Source: a bacterium (GTDB lineage Bacteria; Krumholzibacteriota; Krumholzibacteriia; JACNKJ01). Taken from it: a stretch of 64,000 nt of DNA. The DNA lies in contig JAAEPZ010000012.1 of assembly GCA_024231955.1 (NCBI GenBank), positions 186,001 through 250,000 of the forward strand. The letters are read 5' to 3'. Position numbers and translations under genes: made by a program. The first letter of the stretch is position 1, and the number at the start of each line of letters is the position of its first letter. Below the pieces are notes generated by a model. It had not been told where the DNA came from. It saw only the letters and a program-made list of their open reading frames with translations, and ran no database searches. This document shows, piece by piece, positions 56,908 through 64,000 of this stretch.

Positions 56908-57255
56908 GACATCTCCTTGGAATGGAAAGATGTTTCCGCACGCGTGCGCTTGATTGTCGACCTCGACGCCCGGTTCACCCGGGCTTCGAAAAGGGGATGA
57001 CGGGCTGCGGGTCGACGGTGAATTCTCAATTAACTGTATGTAAGGGACAGACCCCTGAATGTCAATACTGGCAAGCGGTTCTGAGCCTCGGAATCCCCCC
57101 TTTTCCGCGGGCGGATCGGAGGGACAATTCCTATAGTGTCCCTGGGTGCTGCGGGAGGACGATACCAATCGGAATCACGATATGAACCTTCGCCCCCTGA
57201 CGGAAGCAGATCGGGTACACGATTCGGATCTTGGCCCCGGGATTGAGGAGAGACC
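56908..57255. other. 348-base divergent region between the serine operon and a P-loop gene
   Basis: It holds the serine-operon promoter and leader hairpin (GCCCGG with CCGGGC at 56968-56984), plus an inverted repeat GGGACA/TGTCCC at 57121-57142 that could serve as an operator for either gene. No protein gene is seen. Confidence 0.55.
57037..57065 (-). promoter_or_regulatory. probable promoter of the serine operon
   Basis: On the minus strand a perfect TTGACA box is followed after 17 bases by TACATA, a weak -10. It lies about 130 bases upstream of the DUF1015 start. Confidence 0.45.
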
Positions 57256-57861
57256 ATGGCCGTCATTTCAGCGCTGCTGCTCATAGGGCCCACGGGCGCG
57301 GGCAAAACCCCTCTCGGGGAAACTCTTGAAATACAAGGGTTTACGGGAATTCACTGCGCCCACTTTGACTTCGGGGCGAACTTGCGTCGATTTGCCGTCG
57401 AACCGTGCGCGCATCTGAGCGATGCCGACCGGGCGGTCATCCGGGACAGCCTCGCCACCGGTCGTCTGCTCACCGACGACGAGTTCCCCATAGCCGGGCG
57501 GATTCTCGAAGCATTCCATGCCGCCAGCGGAATTGGCCGAGACGGATTGGTTGCCCTCAACGGCCTCCCCCGCCACGTCGGTCAGGCCCGTGACCTCGAA
57601 CCGCTGGTCAAAGTGATCTGCGTCATCTCGCTGACCTGCACACCCGAGGTCGTGCGGAGGCGGATCCGGTTCGACAGCGGCGGTGATCGCGAGGGGCGGA
57701 TCGACGATTCGTCGGCTCTCATCGCGGCAAAGCTGCGCACGTTCAACGAACGCACGCAGCCGTTGCTTGCCTGGTATCGTGAACAGGGGGTGCCGATCAA
57801 GGAGCTGCGGATTTCATCCGAAACACAACCGGAGGATCTGCTCCCGCAACTTCGCATCTGA
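57256..57861 (+). CDS. P-loop nucleoside/adenylate kinase-like protein
   Basis: The 201-residue cytoplasmic protein has Walker A GPTGAGKT near residue 11 (LLLIGPTGAGKTPLG). An adenylate-kinase-like layout follows: CAHFDFGANLRRFA, the GRLLTDDEF lid-like segment, and VALNGLPRHVGQARDLE in the NMP-binding position. VVRRRIRFDSGGDREGRIDD resembles the lid and arginine region. The kinase fold is clear, but the substrate is not. GAGGAGAG precedes the ATG. It is divergent from the serine operon. Confidence 0.72.
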   Translation: MAVISALLLIGPTGAGKTPLGETLEIQGFTGIHCAHFDFGANLRRFAVEPCAHLSDADRAVIRDSLATGRLLTDDEFPIAGRILEAFHAASGIGRDGLVALNGLPRHVGQARDLEPLVKVICVISLTCTPEVVRRRIRFDSGGDREGRIDDSSALIAAKLRTFNERTQPLLAWYREQGVPIKELRISSETQPEDLLPQLRI

Positions 57862-57909
57862 TCGATCGCGGGACATGGTCCTGTTGATGGCACCCGTCCG
57901 GATCCGGAG

Positions 57910-58020
57910 CTACTTGCTCTCCCTCTTCTCTTTCTTCAGCTTCCGCTTCTCCTTGGCGGTATGCTTGGCGACCTTCTGCTTTTCCCGTTTGCCTTTGTCC
58001 TTACTTCCCTTATCACCCAT
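57910..58020 (-). CDS. 36-residue highly basic small protein
   Basis: The 36-codon frame starts at ATG 58020, six bases after GGAGG, and ends TAG. About half of its residues are lysine or arginine (start MGDKGSKDKGKREK, end KEKRKLKKEKRESK) and there is one histidine. It resembles small nucleic-acid- or ribosome-associated tails but has no known domain. The strong ribosome site and uninterrupted biased composition support it being real. Its neighbours are a P-loop kinase-like gene, convergent with it, and a secreted LVIVD protein. Confidence 0.7.
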   Translation of the reverse strand: MGDKGSKDKGKREKQKVAKHTAKEKRKLKKEKRESK

Positions 58021-58163
58021 ATCAGTTCCTCCTTGCTTGGTACTGATCTGTACCCATCTTCAGGGACGCTGCCCCTCTTCAGTAGAAGTTAGCACAGGAA
58101 CGGGTTTCGTGTCGCTGTTTTCATGACGATCCGGACATTCCGGGACGGGATTTCCGTCGAGGG

Positions 58164-58196
58164 TGAAAAACCCCGAGCTGCGGATGCAACCCGGGG
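58164..58196 (-). terminator. rho-independent terminator
   Basis: CCCCG pairs with CGGGG, with extended loop pairing, and is followed on the minus strand by TTTTTCACC. It lies about 40 bases past the stop of the LVIVD-repeat gene. Confidence 0.82.
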
Positions 58197-58232
58197 ACGG
58201 GGATGAATCGGTATGACACCGGTCGTTTCAAG

Positions 58233-60476
58233 TTACTTGAGCATGAGCAGCTTGCTCTGCGCTACCGTCTCGCCGCAGACGAATCGCGCCAGATAGACGC
58301 CGCTGGCGAGGTGGCTGCCCCCATCGTCGCGTCCGTCCCAGCTCCGTTCGTGCGGACCTGCCGCCAGAGGTGCGTCCAGGAGATGTCGCACACAGCGTCC
58401 GGACGTATCGTAGATGTTCAGGTTCGCCCGACCGGGAGTCGGCAACTCGAAGCTGATCATCGTGATCGGGTTGAAGGGGTTGGGATAGCTGCGCAAACGT
58501 GCGATCGTCGGCGTCGCAATCTCCTCCACCGGTGTAATGCCGTCGGATTGCAGGGGCATCCAGGCCAATCGTTCGGGCATGTCAGCGAAGCCTCCCATAA
58601 GCAGGCGGCATGAGGTCGCGGCCAGGATGCCGGGATTCTCCTGCAGGTACCCGACCGAGCCCAGGTCTCCGGGATCGGAAAAATCGATCACGTGAACGCC
58701 CTGGGCGTTGATGTAGGCGTAGTCGCCAAACATGGTCAGCGCCGTGTTCTCATCCCCGTTCAGGTTGAATGAATCAACGACATCGGGATCCAGGGGATCG
58801 GAGACACTGATCGCGTAAACCGCGGCCATATCGGACGCGGACCCATGCCAGTCGCCCGAGAAAAGGAGCAGGTCATCCTTGACGAGCATCTTCCCGCGAC
58901 AGCTCCAGGCGCCCGTGGGGCCGAGATGGACGGGATGAGCCGGGTCGCTGACATCGATGACATCGGACCATTCCGTCAAGGATGCCAGATAGACAGCCGA
59001 GTCGTGGCAGGCGATGTCACCGATCTGGTATTCGCATTGGTAACTGCCCAACTCGACAGGCTCGCTCAAATCGGTGACGTCCAGGATATGAAATTGATTC
59101 CCGCCGGCCACGTAGACGACATTGTCTGCGAGCGCGAGGCGCTTCGCACCATTCTGAACGGCGATGATACCGACCTGCACCGGCAAGTCCGGATCACTGA
59201 TATCGACAACCACTATGCCGGCACTTCCGGCGGACAGGTAGGCCAGTCCGTCGGCGACATCTATATCCGATATCGTGCCCGGCACGGCAATCCGCCCAAG
59301 CAGGGCGGGAGCGCCCGAGCCGTGGGTGTCGAGCACAGCCAACCCCTCGGAACCCAGACCGACATAGGCCATTGCGCCGCTGGTGGCCATGGCCGACACG
59401 GCATCATCCAACATCATCGATTCGGCGGCCGGCGGATACTGCCCATCCCCGATGTCGAGGCAGGTGACGTACGAGACGGGATCCCACGGCCGATCTGTCC
59501 CTGAGGAGACGATGACAAATCCATCCCGGGCCGCAAGCCTCACGGCGCTGATCCGGACAGGGTGATCGCCTATAATTGTGGGGGCAGCGGGATCGGAGAA
59601 GTCGACGGTCATAATCTCGCCATCGTGCCTGGCCGCTATGAAGGCCGTATCGCCCACATGGCAGACGTCGTTCTGGTATGGGTTGGGGAAAGCGCCCGGC
59701 AGATTGACCGTGCCGACGACGGTGGGCAGTGCCGGGTTCGCAATATCGGCGATGCGAAGCCGGGATATTCCCGAGCGGCTCTCGGCGATGAGCATAGTCG
59801 AACCCGCCACATCGATCGCGTTTGACCAGTTGTCCGTCGACAGGGTGCTCAGCAGCACGGGAGCTGAGAGATCCGAGATATCCAGGATCTTGACCCCCTC
59901 GCCCCTACATGCCAGAAAGGCGAGATCGTCCACAACCGCAATGTCGAGGAACAGGGGGATGTCGTTGAGCATCGAAACGAAGCCGGGCGCTGCAGGATCA
60001 CTGACATCATAAACACAGAGCCCGATATCCCAGATGTAGATGTAGAGGTAATCACCAATACGCCTCGAGCAATGACCGGAGTTCTCTGCGTTGATCGCTC
60101 CCACCTGAATGGGACTGTTCGGGGTGCTCATGTTCATGATCTTGACGCCGAGCGCCCAGGACATATAGGCCAGATCGCCATGGGCGGAAACGTAATTCAC
60201 CATTTCGTTCCCCATCGAGCTGATCTTGACCGGATGCTCAGGATCGCCGATGTCCACAATATCCACACCCTCATCTCGACAATGGATATATGCCAGATCC
60301 CCCTCGACATAGAGCTGAAGCGGTTCACCCCTCACCTGGCACTGACCGACCTGGTGGATATAATCCGCATAGTCAAGATACTCCTGCGCGAACGCACCGG
60401 TCGCGACAAGGGTTAGAATTAAAGCGATAAATAAAGATGAACCGACAACACGCCAACGCAGAGCATGTGTATGCAC
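58233..60476 (-). CDS. secreted LVIVD-repeat protein with type IX sorting domain
   Basis: The 747-residue protein starts at GTG 60476 after GGGAGG. The signal peptide is GSSLFIALILTLVATGAFA. About twelve LVIVD-type blades follow, with the pattern xxAYVxxxxxGLxVLDISDPxxPxxxG (for instance GVDIVDIGDPEHPVKISSM and GIVVVDISDPDLPVQVG), forming a propeller-like array. The last 85 residues are the FlgD-like sorting domain (SYPNPFNPITMISFEL, IYDTSGRCVRHLL, SGVYLARFV, KLLMLK). Proteins of this plan are usually surface-bound. Palindromic TGTATA-A-TATACA about 25 bases upstream may mark its control region. Confidence 0.87.
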   Translation of the reverse strand: MHTHALRWRVVGSSLFIALILTLVATGAFAQEYLDYADYIHQVGQCQVRGEPLQLYVEGDLAYIHCRDEGVDIVDIGDPEHPVKISSMGNEMVNYVSAHGDLAYMSWALGVKIMNMSTPNSPIQVGAINAENSGHCSRRIGDYLYIYIWDIGLCVYDVSDPAAPGFVSMLNDIPLFLDIAVVDDLAFLACRGEGVKILDISDLSAPVLLSTLSTDNWSNAIDVAGSTMLIAESRSGISRLRIADIANPALPTVVGTVNLPGAFPNPYQNDVCHVGDTAFIAARHDGEIMTVDFSDPAAPTIIGDHPVRISAVRLAARDGFVIVSSGTDRPWDPVSYVTCLDIGDGQYPPAAESMMLDDAVSAMATSGAMAYVGLGSEGLAVLDTHGSGAPALLGRIAVPGTISDIDVADGLAYLSAGSAGIVVVDISDPDLPVQVGIIAVQNGAKRLALADNVVYVAGGNQFHILDVTDLSEPVELGSYQCEYQIGDIACHDSAVYLASLTEWSDVIDVSDPAHPVHLGPTGAWSCRGKMLVKDDLLLFSGDWHGSASDMAAVYAISVSDPLDPDVVDSFNLNGDENTALTMFGDYAYINAQGVHVIDFSDPGDLGSVGYLQENPGILAATSCRLLMGGFADMPERLAWMPLQSDGITPVEEIATPTIARLRSYPNPFNPITMISFELPTPGRANLNIYDTSGRCVRHLLDAPLAAGPHERSWDGRDDGGSHLASGVYLARFVCGETVAQSKLLMLK

Positions 60477-60501
60477 GACGACCTCCCAGAAATTTGGACA
60501 T

Positions 60502-60514
60502 TGTATAATATACA
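60502..60514. promoter_or_regulatory. palindromic A/T-rich element upstream of the LVIVD-repeat gene
   Basis: TGTATAATATACA is symmetric around its central base and lies just upstream of the gene's ribosome site. The same letters contain a TATAAT on the plus strand. It may be an operator or a promoter box. Confidence 0.35.
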
Positions 60515-60668
60515 GCAGTACGACTTAATCCTAACACTTAATAACACTTTTTCCTATACCCGATTGGGCGGCAAACCCGGTGCTGGGTCGCCGTTGAGCT
60601 TGACGCCATTCGCCTTTGCGGGGTCACGCCCCATCCCACCACTCCGCATCACCTACGAGTGGATGGGG

Positions 60669-61157
60669 TCACTTTCCGGATTCACCCTGCGGCAAGTCCG
60701 CATCGGGCATGTGGAAGCGGATATCGCAATAGCAGAATCCCGTCCGGCGTCTCACCTCCTGCTCCCGCACCCACGTCTCTACGCCGACCTGCTTGAGACG
60801 TCGGCCGTCGCCGATCAGATTCGGGTATCTCTGCGCCAACACATCGATGTGCCGACACGGAAACTCGACGCAGAGCGGACACAGTTCAGTCCCCCGCTCC
60901 TGCGCGCACTTGCGAATGTTGCAGCCGGGATCACCGCACCCGCCCCGGCAATCGGGGCACTCCTTCTCGAATTCCGCCAGCTTGTTCAGGGTCGACCAGA
61001 ACGATTTGAAATCCTCGAAGGCGTATTCTCCAAATGATCTCCATCCGTCGGCGGCCATCGTTTCCGCGAGCACGGTCGCCGTCTGCGGGATTCTCGACTT
61101 CATTGAACACAACCGGCAGTACAAGCCGCAGTACGCCACATCACGTAGCTCGCTCAT
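60669..61157 (-). CDS. DUF3795-family cysteine-rich protein
   Basis: The 162-residue protein starts at ATG 61157, two bases from the previous stop, behind GGAGGG. It has the DUF3795 pattern: VAYCGLYCRLCSM near the N terminus, then ECPDCRGGCGDPGCNIRKCAQERGTELCPLCVEFPC. The many cysteines suggest a metal or Fe-S centre. The function of the family is unknown. It is coupled to an upstream NTF2-like lipoprotein gene. Confidence 0.85.
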   Translation of the reverse strand: MSELRDVAYCGLYCRLCSMKSRIPQTATVLAETMAADGWRSFGEYAFEDFKSFWSTLNKLAEFEKECPDCRGGCGDPGCNIRKCAQERGTELCPLCVEFPCRHIDVLAQRYPNLIGDGRRLKQVGVETWVREQEVRRRTGFCYCDIRFHMPDADLPQGESGK

Positions 61158-61158
61158 A

Positions 61159-61629
61159 TCATCCACCCTCCGGCATTGTTGAATAGTGGCCATGGATCAC
61201 ACGCCAGCGGCCGTCCACTTTCAGGAACAGGAGAGTGACCCTGCTCTTGGAGGGTTTGTCGAAACTGAGCTCCTGTATGCTGGTCGCATAGGCGGTAGCA
61301 GCGGACAGGAGGTAGACTCTCCGCTGCGTGAACCGGACGTTGTCGCCCGGCTTGCCGTTTTCCCGTATCCATTCGTGGATCTGGCGCACGCCATCGGCGC
61401 CAAATGGTTCCGGTATGAAATCCTCGATCTCGGTGAAGCGCTCATCGTCCAGCAGCAGGTGTCGCTCCGCAAGCGAGGGGTCCGCCCTGTTGGCGGCCGC
61501 TTCGATATCGTCAATGACCGCGAGTATCTGCTTCTCGTCAATTGCCGTATTTGACATGGAACTGTCCATCCTTATCGCCTGGCAGGAGGTGAGCAGGAGC
61601 GGCAGGAATATGACTATAAGGTGTTTCAA
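61159..61629 (-). CDS. NTF2/SnoaL-like lipoprotein
   Basis: The 156-residue protein starts at TTG 61629, eight bases after AGGAGAGG. The lipoprotein signal KHLIVIFLPLLLTSC gives lipidated C16. The mature part has the cone-shaped NTF2-like pattern (ILAVIDDIEAAANRADPSLAERHLLLDDERF, VRFTQRRVYLLSA, SRVTLLFLKVDGRWRVIHGHYSTMP). Such domains bind small molecules or partners; no catalytic set is clear. It precedes the DUF3795 gene on the same transcript. Confidence 0.75.
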   Translation of the reverse strand: MKHLIVIFLPLLLTSCQAIRMDSSMSNTAIDEKQILAVIDDIEAAANRADPSLAERHLLLDDERFTEIEDFIPEPFGADGVRQIHEWIRENGKPGDNVRFTQRRVYLLSAATAYATSIQELSFDKPSKSRVTLLFLKVDGRWRVIHGHYSTMPEGG

Positions 61630-61792
61630 GGGCAGCGCCTCTCCTGGTCGGAAGAGAACCGATCAGTTTTCGGATACCCATGGCTCATGGCGGGAGAGGC
61701 TGCGGGATCACGATGCGGGATAACAATTCGCGCGCCGTCCCCAAGGGCTCTTGGTCCACAGGCCGCAATTGAATCATTTTATTTACGAAATG

Positions 61793-62446
61793 TCAACACC
61801 CGGCGCCGACGATCTCGACGAACCGTCTGAGTTTCCGTTCGTCCAGCGCATCGGCCGTGCGCACACCGGTGCAGAGATCCACGCCATGCGGACGAACGCG
61901 ACGGATCGCGTCGCCGACATTGTCGGGCGTTAGCCCCCCGGCGAGGAATACCGGGACGGGCGACACCTCGACAATCCGGGCGCTGAGTTCCCAGTCATGC
62001 GTGCGTCCCGTCCCGCCGAGCTCCATCACCGGCAACGACTGGTTGCCGGAATCGAGCAGGAGCGCATCGACCCGGCCGGCCGCGCCCAGCGCCTCCTCCA
62101 CCGACTCCTCACCGTTGACGTGAACCACCTGTACCAGCCCCACCCACGGCAGCGCGCTGCGCAGTTCGTCGTAGCATTGTGCGGGCAGACGGTCACAGAG
62201 CTGCACCGTATTCACACCGCACCGCTGCTGCTGGGCGATGATGCTCTCCGCATCGGTTCTGCTTGTCAGAAGAAAGGTGTCGATCGATTTCGGCACCGTA
62301 GCGACAATTTCGGCGATCAGATGCTCGGGGATGACGCCCGGCCCGCTCGGCATCTCCGTCACGAACCCCAGCGCCGACGCCCCGAGCCGCACCGCCAGAC
62401 GCGCCTCCTCGATCGAACTGATGCAGCAGATCTTGATCCGGGTCAT
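61793..62446 (-). CDS. trpF: phosphoribosylanthranilate isomerase-like protein
   Basis: The 217-residue (beta/alpha)8 protein starts at ATG 62446 after AAAGGTG. TrpF isomerises phosphoribosylanthranilate in tryptophan synthesis. The N-terminal KICCISSIEEARLAV carries the catalytic cysteine (C7) at the KICG position, although the following glycine is cysteine here. LLLDSG holds the catalytic Asp, and VFLAGGLTPDNV and GVDLCTGVR match the phosphate-binding loops. No other trp genes are in the window, so a related role is possible. Confidence 0.82.
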   Translation of the reverse strand: MTRIKICCISSIEEARLAVRLGASALGFVTEMPSGPGVIPEHLIAEIVATVPKSIDTFLLTSRTDAESIIAQQQRCGVNTVQLCDRLPAQCYDELRSALPWVGLVQVVHVNGEESVEEALGAAGRVDALLLDSGNQSLPVMELGGTGRTHDWELSARIVEVSPVPVFLAGGLTPDNVGDAIRRVRPHGVDLCTGVRTADALDERKLRRFVEIVGAGC

Positions 62447-62484
62447 GCCGAGCACCTTTCGATTGGGGCCAGCGTCTCAGGCGC

Positions 62485-63441
62485 TCACAGGCTGAAGCTG
62501 TGAACCAGCCGCTCGCTGCCCAGTCCGCTGATCAGCAGCCGCTCCTTCTCGTTGCTGAGCAGCTTGCAGGTCCAGTCGGTGAACCCTCCGTCGACCAGCA
62601 GCAGCTCCTCACCCGTACGATCCCGCGCGAAGATCTGGAAGGCCGCCGTCGTGTAGTAACCCCGACCGCTCTCCCGCTCCTGGTCCATGGCCATCTCGAT
62701 CTCGGGCCGACCCATCACCAGCTCCTCGAGCACCTTGGCCTGAACCAGATCGAGACGCCTCTCGTCGAATACGGTTATCGCCACACGCAGATCGTCGGCG
62801 AGAATGCCCAGTTCGACCACCTCCTCCAACAGCCCGAGGTAGTATTCGATGTGCTGCACCAGCATATCGGTCTCGAAGTTGAAGCCACCCTCGTCCCGAC
62901 CGGACGAACAGAGGCTGAAGATCCTGAAGTGGGCGAACGATGCGGGACCCTCGAACACCTGCGCCCGCAGCAAGCGCTGACTGGCGCACAGGTGGACCCG
63001 CTCGATGGAGCGGCGGTCCCCCTTGAGCAGCTCCCCCCGCCGCACGGCGCACTCCAGCGCCAGCACGTTGGTGGAATCGGAACAGACCTCGGTGTTGCGG
63101 ATGGTCGTCACCGTGTTGTTCTGATCGACCGTCCCCAGCACCGACACCGTCCCCAGGGGACTGACGGGCGAGAGCTCCAGCGCCTCGAACTCGCGGGGCA
63201 GCCGCGAGAACGCGATCTGATCGAACTCGAGACGAGTCCGGGGGGCCACGTTGGCCGGACGCACGAACCGGCTGCGGCGATATTGTTCGAGCACGGTCTT
63301 CGGCGTCACCGATGCCGCCCGCTGCCGGTAGACCTCGAGCAGCAGCGACTGCAGGTCCGAAGGCGTCAACCGCCGCGTGAGCACATCCATCAATTCCGGT
63401 GCGCCGGTCTGGGCGATGATCCGCTCGATAATCTTGCTCAT
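62485..63441 (-). CDS. uncharacterised protein, possibly related to the class II tRNA-synthetase core
   Basis: The 318-residue protein has no signal peptide. It contains a conserved-looking centre, LSPVSPLGTVSVLGTVDQNNTVTTIRNTEVCSDSTNVLALECA, then LRAQVFEGPASFAHFRIFSLCSS, which resembles class II motif 2. The C-terminal GGFTDWTCKLLSNEKERLLISGLGSERLV resembles motif 3. These are weak likenesses to class II aminoacyl-tRNA synthetase cores such as HisZ-type paralogues. No tRNA-binding domain is present. It sits between trpF and a methylmalonyl-CoA mutase gene. I cannot name its role. Confidence 0.65.
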   Translation of the reverse strand: MSKIIERIIAQTGAPELMDVLTRRLTPSDLQSLLLEVYRQRAASVTPKTVLEQYRRSRFVRPANVAPRTRLEFDQIAFSRLPREFEALELSPVSPLGTVSVLGTVDQNNTVTTIRNTEVCSDSTNVLALECAVRRGELLKGDRRSIERVHLCASQRLLRAQVFEGPASFAHFRIFSLCSSGRDEGGFNFETDMLVQHIEYYLGLLEEVVELGILADDLRVAITVFDERRLDLVQAKVLEELVMGRPEIEMAMDQERESGRGYYTTAAFQIFARDRTGEELLLVDGGFTDWTCKLLSNEKERLLISGLGSERLVHSFSL

Positions 63442-63592
63442 ACTTGCCGCCTCTCCTGATTCGGGGGACCCATTTGTGGCTTAACGGATAATAGGGAAGA
63501 TCGCCCCGAGATTCAAATGACAAAAACCCGTTACGGACTTCCCCAACCGACCGTTCCCTGATAGAGTGGCGGCTCAAACAGGGGAGCGGAAA

Positions 63593-64000
63593 ATGCCCAC
63601 CAACGATCAGGATCGCGCGCAGCAGGAGATACTGGATTTCACCGAGTTCCCGACACCCGACCTCGCCCAGTGGCGGACCGAGGTGGAGCGGCTGCTCAAG
63701 GGGGCGTCGTTCGATAAGCGGATGATCACCCGCACCCTCGAAGGTCCGACCCTGCAGCCGCTATACGCTGAGGAGACGGCGGAACCTGTCGATCCGGCGC
63801 CGTTCGTCCGTGGTCGCGCCCCGCGTTCCGCCGGCGAGCCCTGGCGGCTCATCGCGGATCCGACCGAACTGGAGGCGGAGATCGATCCGCTGAGCGTCGC
63901 CGCCCTCAGCGGCGGCATCATTGTGCCCGCCGACTGGGACGCTCTGCACCGGACCGGTCCCGAGCGCATGATTCTGATCGACACCGCACCCTATGCCGAG
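63593..64000 (+). CDS. methylmalonyl-CoA mutase subunit, N-terminal part (3' end outside window)
   Basis: The first 136 codons are visible, beginning at ATG 63593 behind GGGGAGCGG and running off the right edge. The start FPTPDLAQWRTEVERLLKGASFDKRMITRTLEGPTLQPLYAEE matches the opening of methylmalonyl-CoA mutase chains, where this segment contacts the substrate channel. The lack of a long N-terminal barrel preface and the short acidic start fit the small (MutA-type) subunit, but the part seen cannot exclude the large one. The enzyme interconverts methylmalonyl-CoA and succinyl-CoA; only the large chain binds B12. Confidence 0.85.
   Translation, partial: MPTNDQDRAQQEILDFTEFPTPDLAQWRTEVERLLKGASFDKRMITRTLEGPTLQPLYAEETAEPVDPAPFVRGRAPRSAGEPWRLIADPTELEAEIDPLSVAALSGGIIVPADWDALHRTGPERMILIDTAPYAE

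Overview
The window is high-GC bacterial DNA with compact, partly overlapping gene strings. Six large secreted proteins end in the same roughly 80-residue FlgD-like/type IX (Por) sorting domain, with an NPFN motif, a GR-V-x-L strand, a SG(V/I)Y strand and a terminal KM-LLK-type end. Lipoproteins and outer-membrane barrels show a Gram-negative envelope. Together these suggest an uncultivated FCB-type lineage (Krumholzibacteriota, Eisenbacteria or Latescibacterota-like). That placement is inference from protein style; there is no rRNA or other marker here. No tRNA, rRNA, CRISPR array, insertion sequence or prophage was seen.

Layout. 1-1.2 kb: two uncharacterised membrane proteins, the first cut by the window edge. 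1.2-3.7 kb: two tiny beta-rich proteins and a nucleotide-sugar dehydrogenase. 3.8-5.0 kb: a thioredoxin-TPR lipoprotein whose first redox cysteine codon is an in-frame TGA; it is very probably a selenoprotein. 5.2-11.5 kb: a secreted lamin-tail/CotH protein, an OmpW-like barrel and a large lipoprotein. 11.6-16.7 kb: an overlapping operon of BamA-like barrel, DUF4390-like protein, NtrY-like kinase and NtrX-like sigma-54 activator. 17-22.3 kb: a small alpha/beta hydrolase, a beta-propeller lipoprotein, deoC, a possible structured RNA and an AsmA-like protein. 22.4-27.4 kb: a translationally coupled pair of beta-helix proteins. 27.7-34 kb: DEAD-box helicase, tldE-tldD, an AI-2E/PerM-type permease and a stand-alone receiver.

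34.2-36 kb: a three-gene operon with two DUF2589-type proteins behind a consensus sigma-70 promoter and a structured leader. 36-53.2 kb: more secreted or exported repeat proteins (beta-helix, PD40, SBBP, MAM-like jelly rolls, 6-bladed propeller), including one of 1959 residues. 53.6-56.9 kb: a DUF1015-serA-serC serine-biosynthesis operon. 57-63.4 kb: a P-loop kinase-like protein, a 36-residue basic protein, an LVIVD-repeat secreted protein, a DUF3795 cysteine-rich protein, an NTF2-like lipoprotein, a trpF-like gene and a protein vaguely like a class II tRNA synthetase core. The right edge holds the start of a methylmalonyl-CoA mutase subunit.

The best candidates for something new are the TGA-containing thioredoxin lipoprotein with its SECIS-like hairpin (3832-5022), the DUF2589 operon with its leader (34219-35974), and the possible noncoding RNA at about 19448-19604. 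Several start codons given here differ from the longest open frame because a Shine-Dalgarno sequence, signal peptide or neighbouring stop codon decides them.
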